A DNA stretch of 64,000 bases from Pseudonectria foliicola (lineage: Eukaryota > Ascomycota > Sordariomycetes > Hypocreales > Nectriaceae): NCBI GenBank assembly GCA_003693505.1, contig QUZD01000037.1, forward strand, positions 186,001-250,000. Direction: 5' to 3'. This document shows positions 53,790 to 64,000 of the stretch, piece after piece. The first letter of the stretch is position 1, and each line of letters opens with the position of its first letter. The translations under genes were made by a program, and so were the position numbers. The notes under the pieces were generated by a model that saw only the letters and a list, made by a program, of their open reading frames with translations, was not told the DNA's origin and searched no databases.

Positions 53790-54281
53790 GAAGAGCCCAA
53801 CGACTCAATCTCGTGACCTGCCGGTAGAGTAAGCAGTTCTGCTGGCTGTCGGGACATGGACGAGGCGGGTTGAGGAGCACAAGGGGTGTGTGCAAGTTCA
53901 AAATCAAGGTGCCGAGAGCTGTAGACGCGGAAAAGAATGGACGTTCTGGCGCGAAGGCGTTGTATTGACGGTGCTTATTGTCGAGGGGTTTTGTCTTTTT
54001 GTCTGTTTCCCCGGGATCTCTGATGCCCTATACGGCATCGCTGTGAATTGACGGATGCGTTTTTGGATAAATGCCAGCTGTTGTATCTTTGCTCTACTTG
54101 ATAATTGTTACACACTATGTACACAGTTGATTTAGATGAAGTGAGAGGTGATGATGTTCAAAGTGCCAGGCAGTACCACGCTGGTGTCATGGTGGCACTA
54201 ACAACCACCCATTAATCTGTACTGCAATACAATGCATGTCTGCTGTGAAAGATGGGGACCGACAGCGCAGCATGTGAGCAC

Positions 54282-55440
54282 CTACTGTTACTGTACAGAT
54301 TATTGTAGTACATCAACTGATTACCTTGGGTGCCCATTCTGGTCCCTTGTTGAGTCACCAGCACCTGGGAGCCCAATCGAAAACACCAAGAGAGCCAGCT
54401 CACGATCAGCCAACATAACATGACAACAACCCAGCAGCACAACAGCACAACCGCCTCTGAGCACGGGCCGACCCGCATGGGTGCTCAATCAGGCAGGTCT
54501 ATCCAGTCCAGCCAGTCCAGCCAGTCCAGCCAGTCCAGCCAGTCCAGCCCTACCGGGGTTGATCAGGGTCCTCCGTCTGTCTGTCTGTCCGTCTCATTTG
54601 TCCGTGCGTACAGAGTACATCTTTTCTCGCACAATGGATGCTCCGTCCCTATATTATCCGCACTGCCCGCCATGCATCCATGTACAACATGTATGTATGT
54701 ACATAGACTACATACCAGCCCAGTTGGTGCAGCTGGTGGCTGGGGAATTTGCCGAGTCCAGAAGCATGTTTATCGTTTCCTTTGCAAGGCGGAAGCCCTA
54801 GGCGGCTGGCCGCTCATCCATCTATCCCCTTTTCTTCTCTTACATACACCGCCTTCTCGCGGCCAGCCACAGATTACTACTGTACAGCAATTGTACCCCT
54901 GCACACGTAGAGACAGAGACGGAACAAGCATCTCAGTGACTGGCCATCACGGACGGAGTATGTATGTACAGATTAGTTTTAGGTGGTGCGTACAGTGCCG
55001 CATCTCCATGGCAAGCCCCCCACCGTTTCCCCGGCCCGAGAGGGCGAGCAGACGAGAACCCTCATCAGGACCCTGGACTCTCTGTGTAATGTACTACTCT
55101 ACTAATCTGTATGCATGTACCTACAGTACTCAATCCATCTCCCAATCCCATCCCCATCGTAATCTGTACAGACTACTGTATGTACAGTATGTACTTGTAA
55201 TTACGGATACCTTTCGGGCTAACGTTAGCACCTGGCCGCGTTGATCCAACTTGACAATTATCCCGCAAACCCGCCGGGCATTGCAGGAACAAGACGGGTT
55301 GAGGCCTTGTGTGCTTGAGGCCCTTGCTGCGAGCTCCGTCCAATATCCGTATTACGTACAGATTACCGATTACGGTATGTACTACTCCGTAGGTAAGGTA
55401 TGTACTATATGTATATCCAGATCACAAAGTACTGTAGAGG
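54282..55440. repeat. Cluster of CTGTACAGATTA / TACGGAGTA words
   Basis: Several copies of TACTGTACAG, GTACAGATTA, ATTACGGTA and ACTCCGTA occur on both strands (for example 54292-54303, 54967-54976, 55162-55206, 55358-55393). Related words occur at 6890-6950 and 9096-9108. They are outside genes. Confidence 0.6.
54503..54549. repeat. Nine-base tandem repeat CCAGTCCAG (about five units)
   Basis: Five near-perfect units. The nine-base period keeps frames open and yields a false Ser-Ser-Gln repeat in translation. Confidence 0.9.
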
Positions 55441-57004
55441 GAATCCCCACTGGGCTTTTTCTTCCTTTTTTTTTTCCTTCTCTTTTTTCTTTATTCCCTC
55501 CCCGTTCGTCTCCTTCTAGAAGCGACTAGCCCCCCGAGCTAGCAGGGAATCCCTCGGCAGCAAGAACAACACGCAAGCAAGCCCTATCCATCGGCCAATC
55601 TGCGTTGCCGCATGTCAGGGCGCGGAGCAAATGGGACGGACAATGAATGACCTGTTGCCTTGTTACTGTAATCTGTAATCTGTAATCTGCAACCTGATCT
55701 GTGGTAGCTGCTTCATCCGTGCTCCAGTTGATAAACTACACCTCAAAGGGCAGCGGGCCAACGGGCCAACAGTGCATCATCTCTGGAAGCAAGCACTGGT
55801 TGGGCACCGACGCATAACTTGACTTACATGGCCAATGCCTGCTTCTCAAGCAAGCTGCTGCAGGACAGCAAGCTGCTGCAGAACTGCAGGACTGCAGGAC
55901 TGCAGGAATGCAGGAATGCAACCCCAGCCCGGTTGGCACGGAACAAACAAACAGACACACAACAAGTTTGCAATTGGAGAACAAAGATTGATTGACAGAT
56001 AGATATCAATTCATACAGAGTACAGGTTACAGACCGCCAGTTCCAGTTCATCATGCTGCACTGTGGTAATGTGCGCCAAAACGAGACAAGCCTTGACCTG
56101 CCCCGTAAACTAAGTTGCATGTCCAGTCTAATACTCCATACAGTTCCATTCATTTGCCGTTTCGCCAAGCCCCAGTGCCCTGACCCTGAGATCAAACAGT
56201 TCCCTTGCTCTAAAGGGGAATAAAGAAAATAGTTGCATGTCCGTTGATAGGGCTTTGCTCGGAAAATGCCCGCTGAAACACCACCTCGTCTGCCACTCCG
56301 ATTCCGGAACATTTTGAGCCATTTCACGGCTTCTCAAGAATCCAAATCGGGTAAAAGAGAGTGGCCAGCACGGCGATAGTACAGGCAAAACATTGGAAGC
56401 GAAACAAAAAGGAGAAACAAAGAAAAAAAAAGGGTTGAAAGACAGGGAATAAAATAGGAAAATAGCCCGACACCTGGTAAATGCCGAAGGGGTATGTGAT
56501 GTTTCAAAACCAGTCAGAGATGTGCAATGTGCGACTGGTATGCCAAATGGTAGATGCAAAATAAAAGTGGCAAAAGCTGTAAACACATCGCTCGCTCCTG
56601 TAAAACTCGCCGGTTCTCTATGTCATGTGTCGTAGTCGTTTCAAAATTTGTAGTTGGGGCTTGCTCGCGGTGCGCAAAAGAGCCTCGGCCCAAAGATGGA
56701 ATCTTCTTGGTCGGGGTTATTGTCGCGTCATGGTGGGCAGAGCGCTGGCTGGCCAATTGTGTTGGGTGGGCGATCCGGACGGCCCCTTCGTATCCGCGTC
56801 TCGTCTCTTTCCAAAAGGCTTCCATTCCACGCAGATTCAGTCTAGCATGGCCAATCGGTTGCCCCGGTATGGCTGACCAACTGGAATTGATCCCCTGCCA
56901 TTGCGATACTGCCTGCCACAATTGGCGATTGCAAAAAGGCCTTCAGGGGTATGACGTGTCACCGCCACCACCCTGGTTTTCCCAGCACAGTGGGATGCCG
57001 AGAC

Positions 57005-58774
57005 TTACACGCTGAGCGGAATCCACCGAACAGGTACTCCATCAGATGCAATCTCATAGGCTTTGCTTGGCATCTTCCTCGGCGGAAGAGCCCATCGAGC
57101 TCGGCCGGGTCGCTGATCGTCAAGCTTGCCACGCTTACGCATGGCCATCTCCATGACAGCAATGCGGATGAAATCAGGATTCTCCCGCATCTCTCGCTGG
57201 CGCATGCCGGGAGGATAAGCAAATGCCGTCTGGCCTGGAGCTCGGGGCGGCGCCGGCGCCTGCTGGGAAGGTGAGGGTGGAGGTGGCGTTTGCAATGAGG
57301 TGGACGGATAGGTATTGCGCAAAGACGCAGCAGAAGGCGAACGCTGGATCTTGTAGGTTCGCATCTGTATCGATGCGGCAAATGTGCCGGCCGAGACTTT
57401 GGCGGGCGGAGTCTCGATGCGCGCATTCGTGGTTGGATTGAGATAGCGCCGTAATTCGGCTGAGGGCATGTCCTCGCAGACGGGAGGTCGGCGCTCATCA
57501 GCGTAGGGCACGTTGGGGTCGATTGTAAGGATAGATCGAGTCAAAAGATCATCCGGCGGGATCGAAGGAAAATTGATGGCAGTAATGGATTTGGCAGCCG
57601 ACCGCAGGGCACGCAATGAGGCTGTCAGGTTCGACTTGAAGGCCGATCGCAGAGGCTTAAAAGGGTGCAGAAACTGTGACTTGGCCACCGGGGACTCGGG
57701 CTGCTCGACGGCTCCAAAATTGAGATTCTCGAACTCAAGGTCCTCGCCGGCCAAAGGATGGTCCTCCAAAGATCCGGGAGGCGATAGAATCGGCTCAAGA
57801 GATCTACGCATGGGGCTAAATCTTCTCCTGCGCGAAACGGGGCTTGGGGTCCTGGGAGAGGAAAAGAAGTCATCGCTGGCAAGGGAGTCGTCCAGCGAAG
57901 GGATTGAATCAATGGAAATGGTCCTGGTCGACAGGGCAGAGCCAATGTTGCAGTCGCTAACGCTGTCGCTATCAATGTCATCCAATTCCTGAGGCGGAGA
58001 GAGAAGCAGGTCCATAGGGCTCCTGATCATCCTCCAGCTCAAGTCCTTCTCCGAGGCATGCTGGTGACTGATGACCTTGTCCACGGTCAAAGCCGTCCTA
58101 CTGGACTGGTGACGCCTGTTCTTGAGTTGCCTGGGCCGAGGAATGTCTGTAAGGGCCAGGAGGTTTGCAACGGATGGCGAGATAGAATCCGGGGACGCTT
58201 CGCGCACCCTCCGGCGCTGGGAAGAGGCTCGCTTCTGGGGGTGAGCACCACGTGTGCTGCCCTGGAAGAGGTGGGAGTGCGCGGTGGTACGGTTGGCAAC
58301 GGGGATTTTGACGGGGCTCGTGGGAGTCGTGGGCCTCATAGTCAGACTGGTAGTCGTGGTGGGAGGGCTTGAAGGGCCGAGAGATAAGGTGTCTTGACGG
58401 TCCTTTCGTTTGCCCATCGTGGCATCGAGCTCAGTCTGAACAGGGGTGACGGTGGTGGTGATGGAGGTAGACTGAGACTTGTCGTCATAACTCGGCAGCG
58501 ACCAGCAAACGGAAGAGGACGGAGAGGCGGGGGCCAGGGTGCGAGATTCGGCTGAGGCTGAAGTTGGCGGACGTTTGCTGGGAGAGGATGAGGATAGAGA
58601 TGGGGATGGGGATGAAGTGTGGGAGGAGGAAGCAGTAGTAGTAGTAGTAGAAGTAATGACGGGGGTGAGAGTAGGCGTGGGCGTAAGGGTAAGGAAGGAA
58701 GAGGAAGGGGGATGCGATGGGGGCGTGTATTTTTGGTGACGGCGGATGACAAGGAAGGAGCGTGGGGATATCAT
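57005..58774 (-). CDS. Ser/Pro-rich fungal protein of unknown function
   Basis: One exon encodes 589 aa. I do not recognise a domain. Residues 1-120 are Ser/Thr/Pro-rich. From MGKRKDRQDTLS (about 119) to 400 there are many SP/TP sites suited to kinase control, with RRRRFSPMRRSLEPILSPPG near 310-330. A more ordered-looking middle (about 365-430: FLHPFKPLRSAFKSNLTASL, RSAAKSITAINFPSIPPDDL) and a compact C-terminus (NPDFIRIAVMEMAMRKRGK, then ARWALPPRKMPSKAYEIASD) look conserved. The ATG at 58774 (MISPRSFLVIRRH) is chosen; an upstream ATG at 58879 would add a Pro/Leu run read from a repeat, and a later ATG at the MGKRK site is possible. The stop TAA overlaps a perfect GTAAGT donor word, so a further 3' exon cannot be excluded. 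Confidence 0.65.
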   Translation of the reverse strand: MISPRSFLVIRRHQKYTPPSHPPSSSFLTLTPTPTLTPVITSTTTTTASSSHTSSPSPSLSSSSPSKRPPTSASAESRTLAPASPSSSVCWSLPSYDDKSQSTSITTTVTPVQTELDATMGKRKDRQDTLSLGPSSPPTTTTSLTMRPTTPTSPVKIPVANRTTAHSHLFQGSTRGAHPQKRASSQRRRVREASPDSISPSVANLLALTDIPRPRQLKNRRHQSSRTALTVDKVISHQHASEKDLSWRMIRSPMDLLLSPPQELDDIDSDSVSDCNIGSALSTRTISIDSIPSLDDSLASDDFFSSPRTPSPVSRRRRFSPMRRSLEPILSPPGSLEDHPLAGEDLEFENLNFGAVEQPESPVAKSQFLHPFKPLRSAFKSNLTASLRALRSAAKSITAINFPSIPPDDLLTRSILTIDPNVPYADERRPPVCEDMPSAELRRYLNPTTNARIETPPAKVSAGTFAASIQMRTYKIQRSPSAASLRNTYPSTSLQTPPPPSPSQQAPAPPRAPGQTAFAYPPGMRQREMRENPDFIRIAVMEMAMRKRGKLDDQRPGRARWALPPRKMPSKAYEIASDGVPVRWIPLSV

Positions 58775-59115
58775 CGTGGACGGAAGGCAGTTGGGCAGCA
58801 GCAGCAGCAACAGTAGCAGCGGCGGCGGCGGCGGCTGGTCCAGATAGGTAGGTATGAGGTACGTGCTCAGGATCCGCACCTTCCTGCGACGGGGTGCTTA
58901 TCGCAGATGCTCTGGGGTACTGGGTACCTGGGAGAATAAGGGTTCTAAAACAGCGCTGAAAGTGTGCACAGCACTGTCTTAGCGGCTGGCGACCCGCTGG
59001 GCGTAGCGCTGGCGCAGTGCGGATTCTGCAGGGTCGTGTGTCGCGTGGTTGATCACTGGGCGGTCGCACTGAGCGGGCTGTTCACCCTAGGCGGTAGGTG
59101 GTGGGCGATAGGCGG

Positions 59116-59150
59116 TACAGTACAGTACAGTACAGTACAGTACAGTAGGC
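59116..59150. repeat. Pentanucleotide microsatellite (TACAG)7
   Basis: Seven perfect TACAG units. The same word recurs singly through the intergenic DNA of the window. Confidence 0.95.
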
Positions 59151-60315
59151 TGTAGCCCACTGTAGTCTGCTGTAATCTTGGGGGCAAGCAATCAGTCCAG
59201 TCCTAGTCCAATCCAGCTGGGTCGGGCCCAGCTCTGTTCAGGTAGCTCCGGGTTGCTTTGCCCTTCGGCCTCCGAGGTGGCTGGCCCGCCAATTCGTCCC
59301 GTGTCTCACAGCGACCCTTTGTTTGTTGTGCGCTGCGCCAGATGCTCAGAAGGACAGGGCAAATGCACGGCGAGTATGCTATGCCATGCAAGTGGTCCGT
59401 CCTTTTTCTTCCTCTTCGGCGAGGCGACTGACTGGCCGTCTCTCTCGCGCTTGGGGCGCAGGTAAGGCAGGCCGAGGCGTGGTCCGGAGAACCGGGCGCG
59501 AGTGGAGCCAATATTTCCGTCACGTAAAAACCGCCGCTCGGGCAACGAATCACGGTCAGGGCGATACCGGCTGAGTTATGCAAAGAGCGCTACGTAGATG
59601 GCGGATCGTGCGTGCCTTGCAGATTTGGAACCTCGGCGTGTCTCGTGATGGGCAACGGTAGTTGAGGCTTGTCGGCGCGAGAGCGGCTTTGCCATGTCTC
59701 GACACTGCGGCAGCAGGCACAGAGACAGAGAGCGTCGAGTCGAGACTCTAGGAGTAATGGCAGCAGGTTCGTACAGGTCTGGACATGGAGACTGGCAGAT
59801 CAGCGTCTGTCTAGTGTCTTAAGGAAAGAGCAACGGAAACCGGCTGGTCCCTTATCGCTGCTCGAAAGCATGACGTGGGCTTGGCATTCTATCCCCCTAG
59901 CCAAGCCGGCTGGTTGGTCAGTGGCCAGCAAAAGCCAAAGAGTTGGGTTGCTTCGTTTCCATTTAGCTGACTGCAACTGGACTGCCAAGATGGCTAAGGA
60001 GGGATGGGATGCCTGACCATCCGCCCCAGCCATCCAGCAGCCCCCAAGCCCATCCCACGCCAGGACCTGATATCAAATGGGATCCCGGGCATGTCGCAGA
60101 AGCAAGCAAATGGCATCCAGCCAGCTGGCACCCGCCAGATACGTGTATCCCTCGGGTGCCTGGGGAAACTGGCGGCCATGTGTACCAGCAACAGCCAACG
60201 GGTCCTTTTGCTGCATCCTCTTTGACGTGGGACGACTTTGCGGTGACACGCCCGTCTTATCTCAAAGTAACCAAGCTCAGGTCAGCCCAGCACACGACAC
60301 AACACGACACGATAC

Positions 60316-60448
60316 NNNNNNNNNNNNNNNNNNNNNNNNNNNNNNNNNNNNNNNNNNNNNNNNNNNNNNNNNNNNNNNNNNNNNNNNNNNNNNNNNNNNN
60401 NNNNNNNNNNNNNNNNNNNNNNNNNNNNNNNNNNNNNNNNNNNNNNNN
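60316..60448. other. Assembly gap (133 N) followed by poly-C
   Basis: The N run is preceded by ACACGACACGATAC-type repeat sequence and followed by 14 C's. Its true length is unknown. Confidence 0.98.
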
Positions 60449-63400
60449 CCCCCCCCCCCCCCTTCTCCTACATCGAACGCAACCATGCATCACTGCCGTT
60501 GGGGTGTTTTCCATCATGCCTGGCGTTCGTATTGCTTGGCACATTATCGTCCAGAAAGCTGGCACCAAAAGAGGCATCAAAGATGGGGAAACAAAACACA
60601 CACATGGACGATGGATCCATTGTTTTTCGTCGGATGGCCGACCCACTGGCACCAGCGAAATCCGCGGCAAGGCTAACCTAAAACGGGCACTCAAAATCCT
60701 TATCTTTTTGTGCACGGATAAGGCGAACTAATATGTACTACGGATTGCCTACTGCGTCTGGTGCTTCCACTAGGTACCCCTGGTAGTACCGTACATCCCT
60801 CGCGACCCGACAAGCCATCCGAAGAGCTCCGTCCTGTCGCTTCTATCCCCGGATAGCAGGTGACTCATGTCTGCCTATTGCTTGCACCTTTGTATTTTTT
60901 TTTTCTTCGCCCGCCCTTCACTTCCGGTTCCTCACGCAGCCGTCCGTGAGACGAGAGGCCCCAGCCGGTCAGAATCTGACAGATGATAAATGGAGACTTT
61001 GTCCTAGTAGCGATGTAGAGGTCATAGGCCCCTAGCCAACCACAAGTCGGATCACGCGGATGCATTCACTCGCCGGTACATAGAGTTTGAGTTGACGAGT
61101 CGATCTTCAACTCATCACCTTGCTGCCTGCGTGACCTTCCGCCTGACATCACAAACCCAGCCAACAGCCCCCATGCACTCTAGCCCAACCGCCGCTTTCA
61201 ATATCTGGAATGACTAGCCGGACAGAGCTGACTGGTCAAGGACCGACCCTGTCCCCAATCCTTCATAGCTTGGTGCTGTGTCGCGCATATAGCGAGTTGG
61301 ACAGATTTACTTTCAATCGAGTCTCGTAGCCTCCTCTTCCCCCCGCGATAGTCGATGACAAAAGCGGAACAAGAACTGCATCCTTCTCTTGTTGGGGTCT
61401 ACCCAGTATCCCAGCATCTCGGTGCGCCCGACCGAGCCAGATCAGGTTAGGTGTCTTTGACCTCTCCTTATCACCCGGTCCTCATTCGTTCCTTGCAGTA
61501 CGTGCCTGCCCACCTTTGCCCGCTTCATGCAGCATGCTTCTGGTGCGCCATGCTTCCAGCGAAAACGCGGGGTTAGATCTCACAAAGTACCTCCGTACTG
61601 TAAGCATCTGGGGGTGTACCGCGCCATGCGGTTCTCAGCTCCTTCCTGTCCCAAGCCCCAGGCCCAGACCGCGGGTGCACCTCGTGAAGGCAGGCACGCA
61701 GGCATGTATCAGGCAAGGAGCTGCTCATCCGCACCTGCCTTGTGCAAGATCTTTCCCTTCGCGTCGTCATTGCCTTCTGGAAGATCATCATCCCACACCG
61801 TCACGTGTCTCGCTTACTGGCTGGCTGCTTTGCATCCCGGTCCCATCTCGAGTGCTCGAGATTCAACTCCCCGTCTTGTTTGTTATTGTCGTATCAAAGA
61901 CGCATGGACCGACTGATTCATTGGGCCATGACCGAAAACCCATCTCTTAGCTTCCCGCGAGTCAATCCGATATACTTGTTACGCTAGATCAAAAACTCCG
62001 ACACCGGAGAATCGCCTTATCAGGCGCGAGTCCCGCCCAACAGGACCTGTATTGTCGAAGGACAGGAGCTTGAAGATTCTATTACGAACGAATCCGCTGT
62101 GCCCGCCTACAGGAATACATTGACTTGTGTCTGCAGCCGTGACCGCTTGGCCTCAGCAAGCATCTACTATTGTATGTAGGCTATAGCGGTTGATTTGCGT
62201 TATGACTGCCCAATGCAGGTGCTGGTTAGCCAGTCTATGCTTGCAAGCATTGCCAATCTGTCGCTCATGACGCCAGCCAAGGAGTCTACAGGTCTAGCTG
62301 CGGCTGATCTTGCTATGTACTGTACCAGCGTTTCCTTCTTCTGCCACCCTTTTGCAAGTGTAATATCAAACGATGAGCTGGAATGCTACCCTTTTGGTGT
62401 TAACAAGCTGCCTTGTGCAACTTAACGGATGGCGGGAAGAGGCAACTACACGAGCATGCCGACACGTCTGTACGCCGCAAACACTGGTCCAGAAGTCCAT
62501 GTCGATCAACTTCTCCCCTCTCTGTATTGCGGATCGGCGAATACCTCCAAGCATCGTCCTCACACATATCCCACATTGTCACCCTGCAGGCTGTTGACTG
62601 TGTGGCCCAAGACATGTCCCACACTAGGGACAACAGAGCAGGGAAATGGTAAGTTAGGTGGCAGGGTGGCTCAATAGAGATGCGAAAACCCGGCTTGACC
62701 ACCTACTTAGAACGCCGAGGACTGGGTCCTAAGACACTGTGGCAAAACGCTTCGCAGATCTCCCGTGGCCTCCCTATTGCCCTACGTTATCATCGCTCAG
62801 CTTCTTATTTGGCTGCGACTTGCCGCTTGCTATATCGCTTGCCTGCAGCAACCTGGCGGTCTAATGTATATGTGCATCACACCCAGGCTACATGTGAAGT
62901 AGTATTCTTCCCAGGCTGACCGACCACGTAAAATAGCTCTCAAATCGACTGGGTAACAACGAAATATGTGGTATGAAAACCCCCATAATTCACATATGGT
63001 ATGATGAACAGGTCCTTACGGTCTATAAACATGAATCGACGCCCTGGCTCTTGGAGCATGTGAACTATGCGACAGGCCAACAAAGAGGTTGCCATTCTGT
63101 GCAGCGGCTCCTTCAAAACACTGCCATATCAATCGGCACTACATTCATCGACCGCTTTTTACCGCTCTCGACAACGTCGTCCAAAACCAGAAGGCTTGAT
63201 GCTATCCGTATAAAGTAAGAGTTGAACTATTCGCGTCTGAGCAGATGCAACTGTACCAATGACGACTGTGCAAGTCGTTAGGATGTGGAAATCGGAACTC
63301 TCACTGATTGTTTTGTTGGGTCTCTGGCTATTCTAAGCTATGCAATTGTCGTCTCTCTGGAGGCTTGACTCTATCGGATGTGTTAATGATGTTAATGCTA

Positions 63401-64000
63401 CCATTCTCTAGACACGCATCGTATTAACGTACATGAGACCACCGAATCTCGCGCTTACAAGATAGTTTGCTGGCTCCGTCTTTTCACTTACGCCTTTGAT
63501 ACACTCACCTTATGCTCAAAGATATTCTAATACGGGTAACTTTGCAAGTTTGAGCGTTTCAAAACCAAGTATCACTTGGGACTACCTACGGCAACTCCCC
63601 AAGACTTGAGCATAAGAGGTCATTAGCCTAATAAGAAAGTAAATCACGTCCATCGATAGTCTCGCACCCGCGTTTTTTGCATTGAAGGCGGGTCGAGCCA
63701 TCAGCCTAGCAGATAAGCCGGTTTACTTTTAAGTGAAAATCGAACGTAAAGTTGGTTGCCGAAGGAAACTTCAGCTCTGTTCTACCGACTAAAAGTTCAT
63801 TGATCCGTCGTTCTTCAACTCGCCTACACATCGCCTCAACGATCGGAGACATGGCTATCAATCTCCTTGTTGCAATTTCCGGATCGGAAGTTTGTTCTGT
63901 TGATCGAGGCGGCAACGATAACACTCCATGCTATCAAGCCATGACTCCAAATGATTGTTCATAAAGAGCTAAACGGAGGAGAGCCACCGACTAATTAATA

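Larger units (their letters stand above)
53790..57004. other. Gene-free stretch after FMP27
   Basis: I see no supportable gene in 3.2 kb. It contains a CCAGTCCAG tandem repeat (54503-54549), a dense cluster of CTGTACAGATTA-type words (54282-55440), a TGTAATC repeat near 55666-55690 and CTGCAGGA repeats (55855-55920). Long open frames across 54420-55244 are driven by these repeats. Confidence 0.6.
58775..64000. other. Gene-free right end of the window
   Basis: No supportable gene is seen in 5.2 kb. It contains GCAGCAGCAACAGTAGCAGCGGCGG-type repeats in the leader of the preceding gene (about 58795-58832), the seven-unit TACAG microsatellite (59116-59150) and the second gap (60316-60448). Base composition becomes clearly more AT-rich after about 62900. 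Short frames in the last 3 kb have no recognisable domain; they could be decayed sequence. Confidence 0.6.

Noticed and set aside
54420..55244. Plus-strand open frame of 274 codons after FMP27
   Set aside because: It includes a nine-base tandem repeat and motif repeats. The translation is Cys/Tyr/His-rich without a domain, and no splice or leader signals support it.
56128..57015. Overlapping open frames of about 150 codons on both strands
   Set aside because: They lie in the 3' flank of the Ser/Pro-rich gene and show no domain, no signal peptide and no splice structure.
60009..60731. Open frames crossing the second gap
   Set aside because: They exist only because N codons are read through; the real sequence in the gap is unknown.
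61516..62000. Open frames in the right-hand gene-free region
   Set aside because: Three overlapping frames of similar length in different phases, none with a protein-like pattern.

Overview
This window is nuclear DNA of a filamentous ascomycete (Pezizomycotina), most likely a Sordariomycete and perhaps Hypocreales. The evidence is intron-split genes with short introns (50-150 nt), GT...AG borders and CTAAC/CTGAC-type branch points, GC-rich codons, many fungal-type housekeeping genes, and long intergenic spacers full of microsatellites and TACCTAGGTA-type palindromes. The species cannot be named from the sequence. No tRNA, rRNA, CRISPR array or intact transposon was recognised. There are two assembly gaps, 10920-11003 and 60316-60448, both touching poly-C runs. 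Gene models were built by hand from splice sites and reading frame; every multi-exon model below sums to a whole number of codons.

Left part (1-24 kb). The mitochondrial processing peptidase alpha subunit (MAS2, minus) is followed by a Dma1-type FHA-RING ubiquitin ligase (minus). A 5.8 kb gene-free block, crowded with unrelated microsatellites, runs from there to the first gap. Next come VPS16 (minus) and ATG16 (plus), a divergent pair joining vacuole fusion and autophagy, and DOT1 (minus), convergent with ATG16. EFL1/RIA1 (minus) and eIF3 subunit L (plus) form a second divergent pair, both serving translation.

Middle part (24-43 kb). After a 4.3 kb gene-free stretch there is a universal-stress-protein gene with a 1.16 kb first intron and a likely second, internal start. 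Downstream lies an acidic reading frame ending in a perfect CCHC zinc knuckle, separated by an in-frame TAG from an ATG just after the stress-protein stop. Then come a small cysteine-motif fungal protein (minus), a GPHR/GPR89-family membrane protein (plus), a Nudix hydrolase with an in-frame Asp-Ala hexanucleotide microsatellite (plus), an eIF4B-type factor (minus) with a predicted 6-nt microexon, and a Tim17-family-like membrane protein (plus).

Right part (43-64 kb). An uninterrupted 8.8 kb coding exon encodes the bridge-like lipid transfer protein FMP27/Hobbit (2944 aa, plus), probably with an intron in its 5' leader. A conserved-looking Ser/Pro-rich protein of unknown function (minus) follows at 57-58.8 kb. 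The last 5 kb, including the second gap, shows no supportable gene. The genes are mostly conserved core functions. I found no gene cluster that looks like a new multi-gene system; the points most worth a second look are the zinc-knuckle frame with its TAG, the dual 5' ends of the stress-protein gene, the microexon, and the dispersed palindromes.
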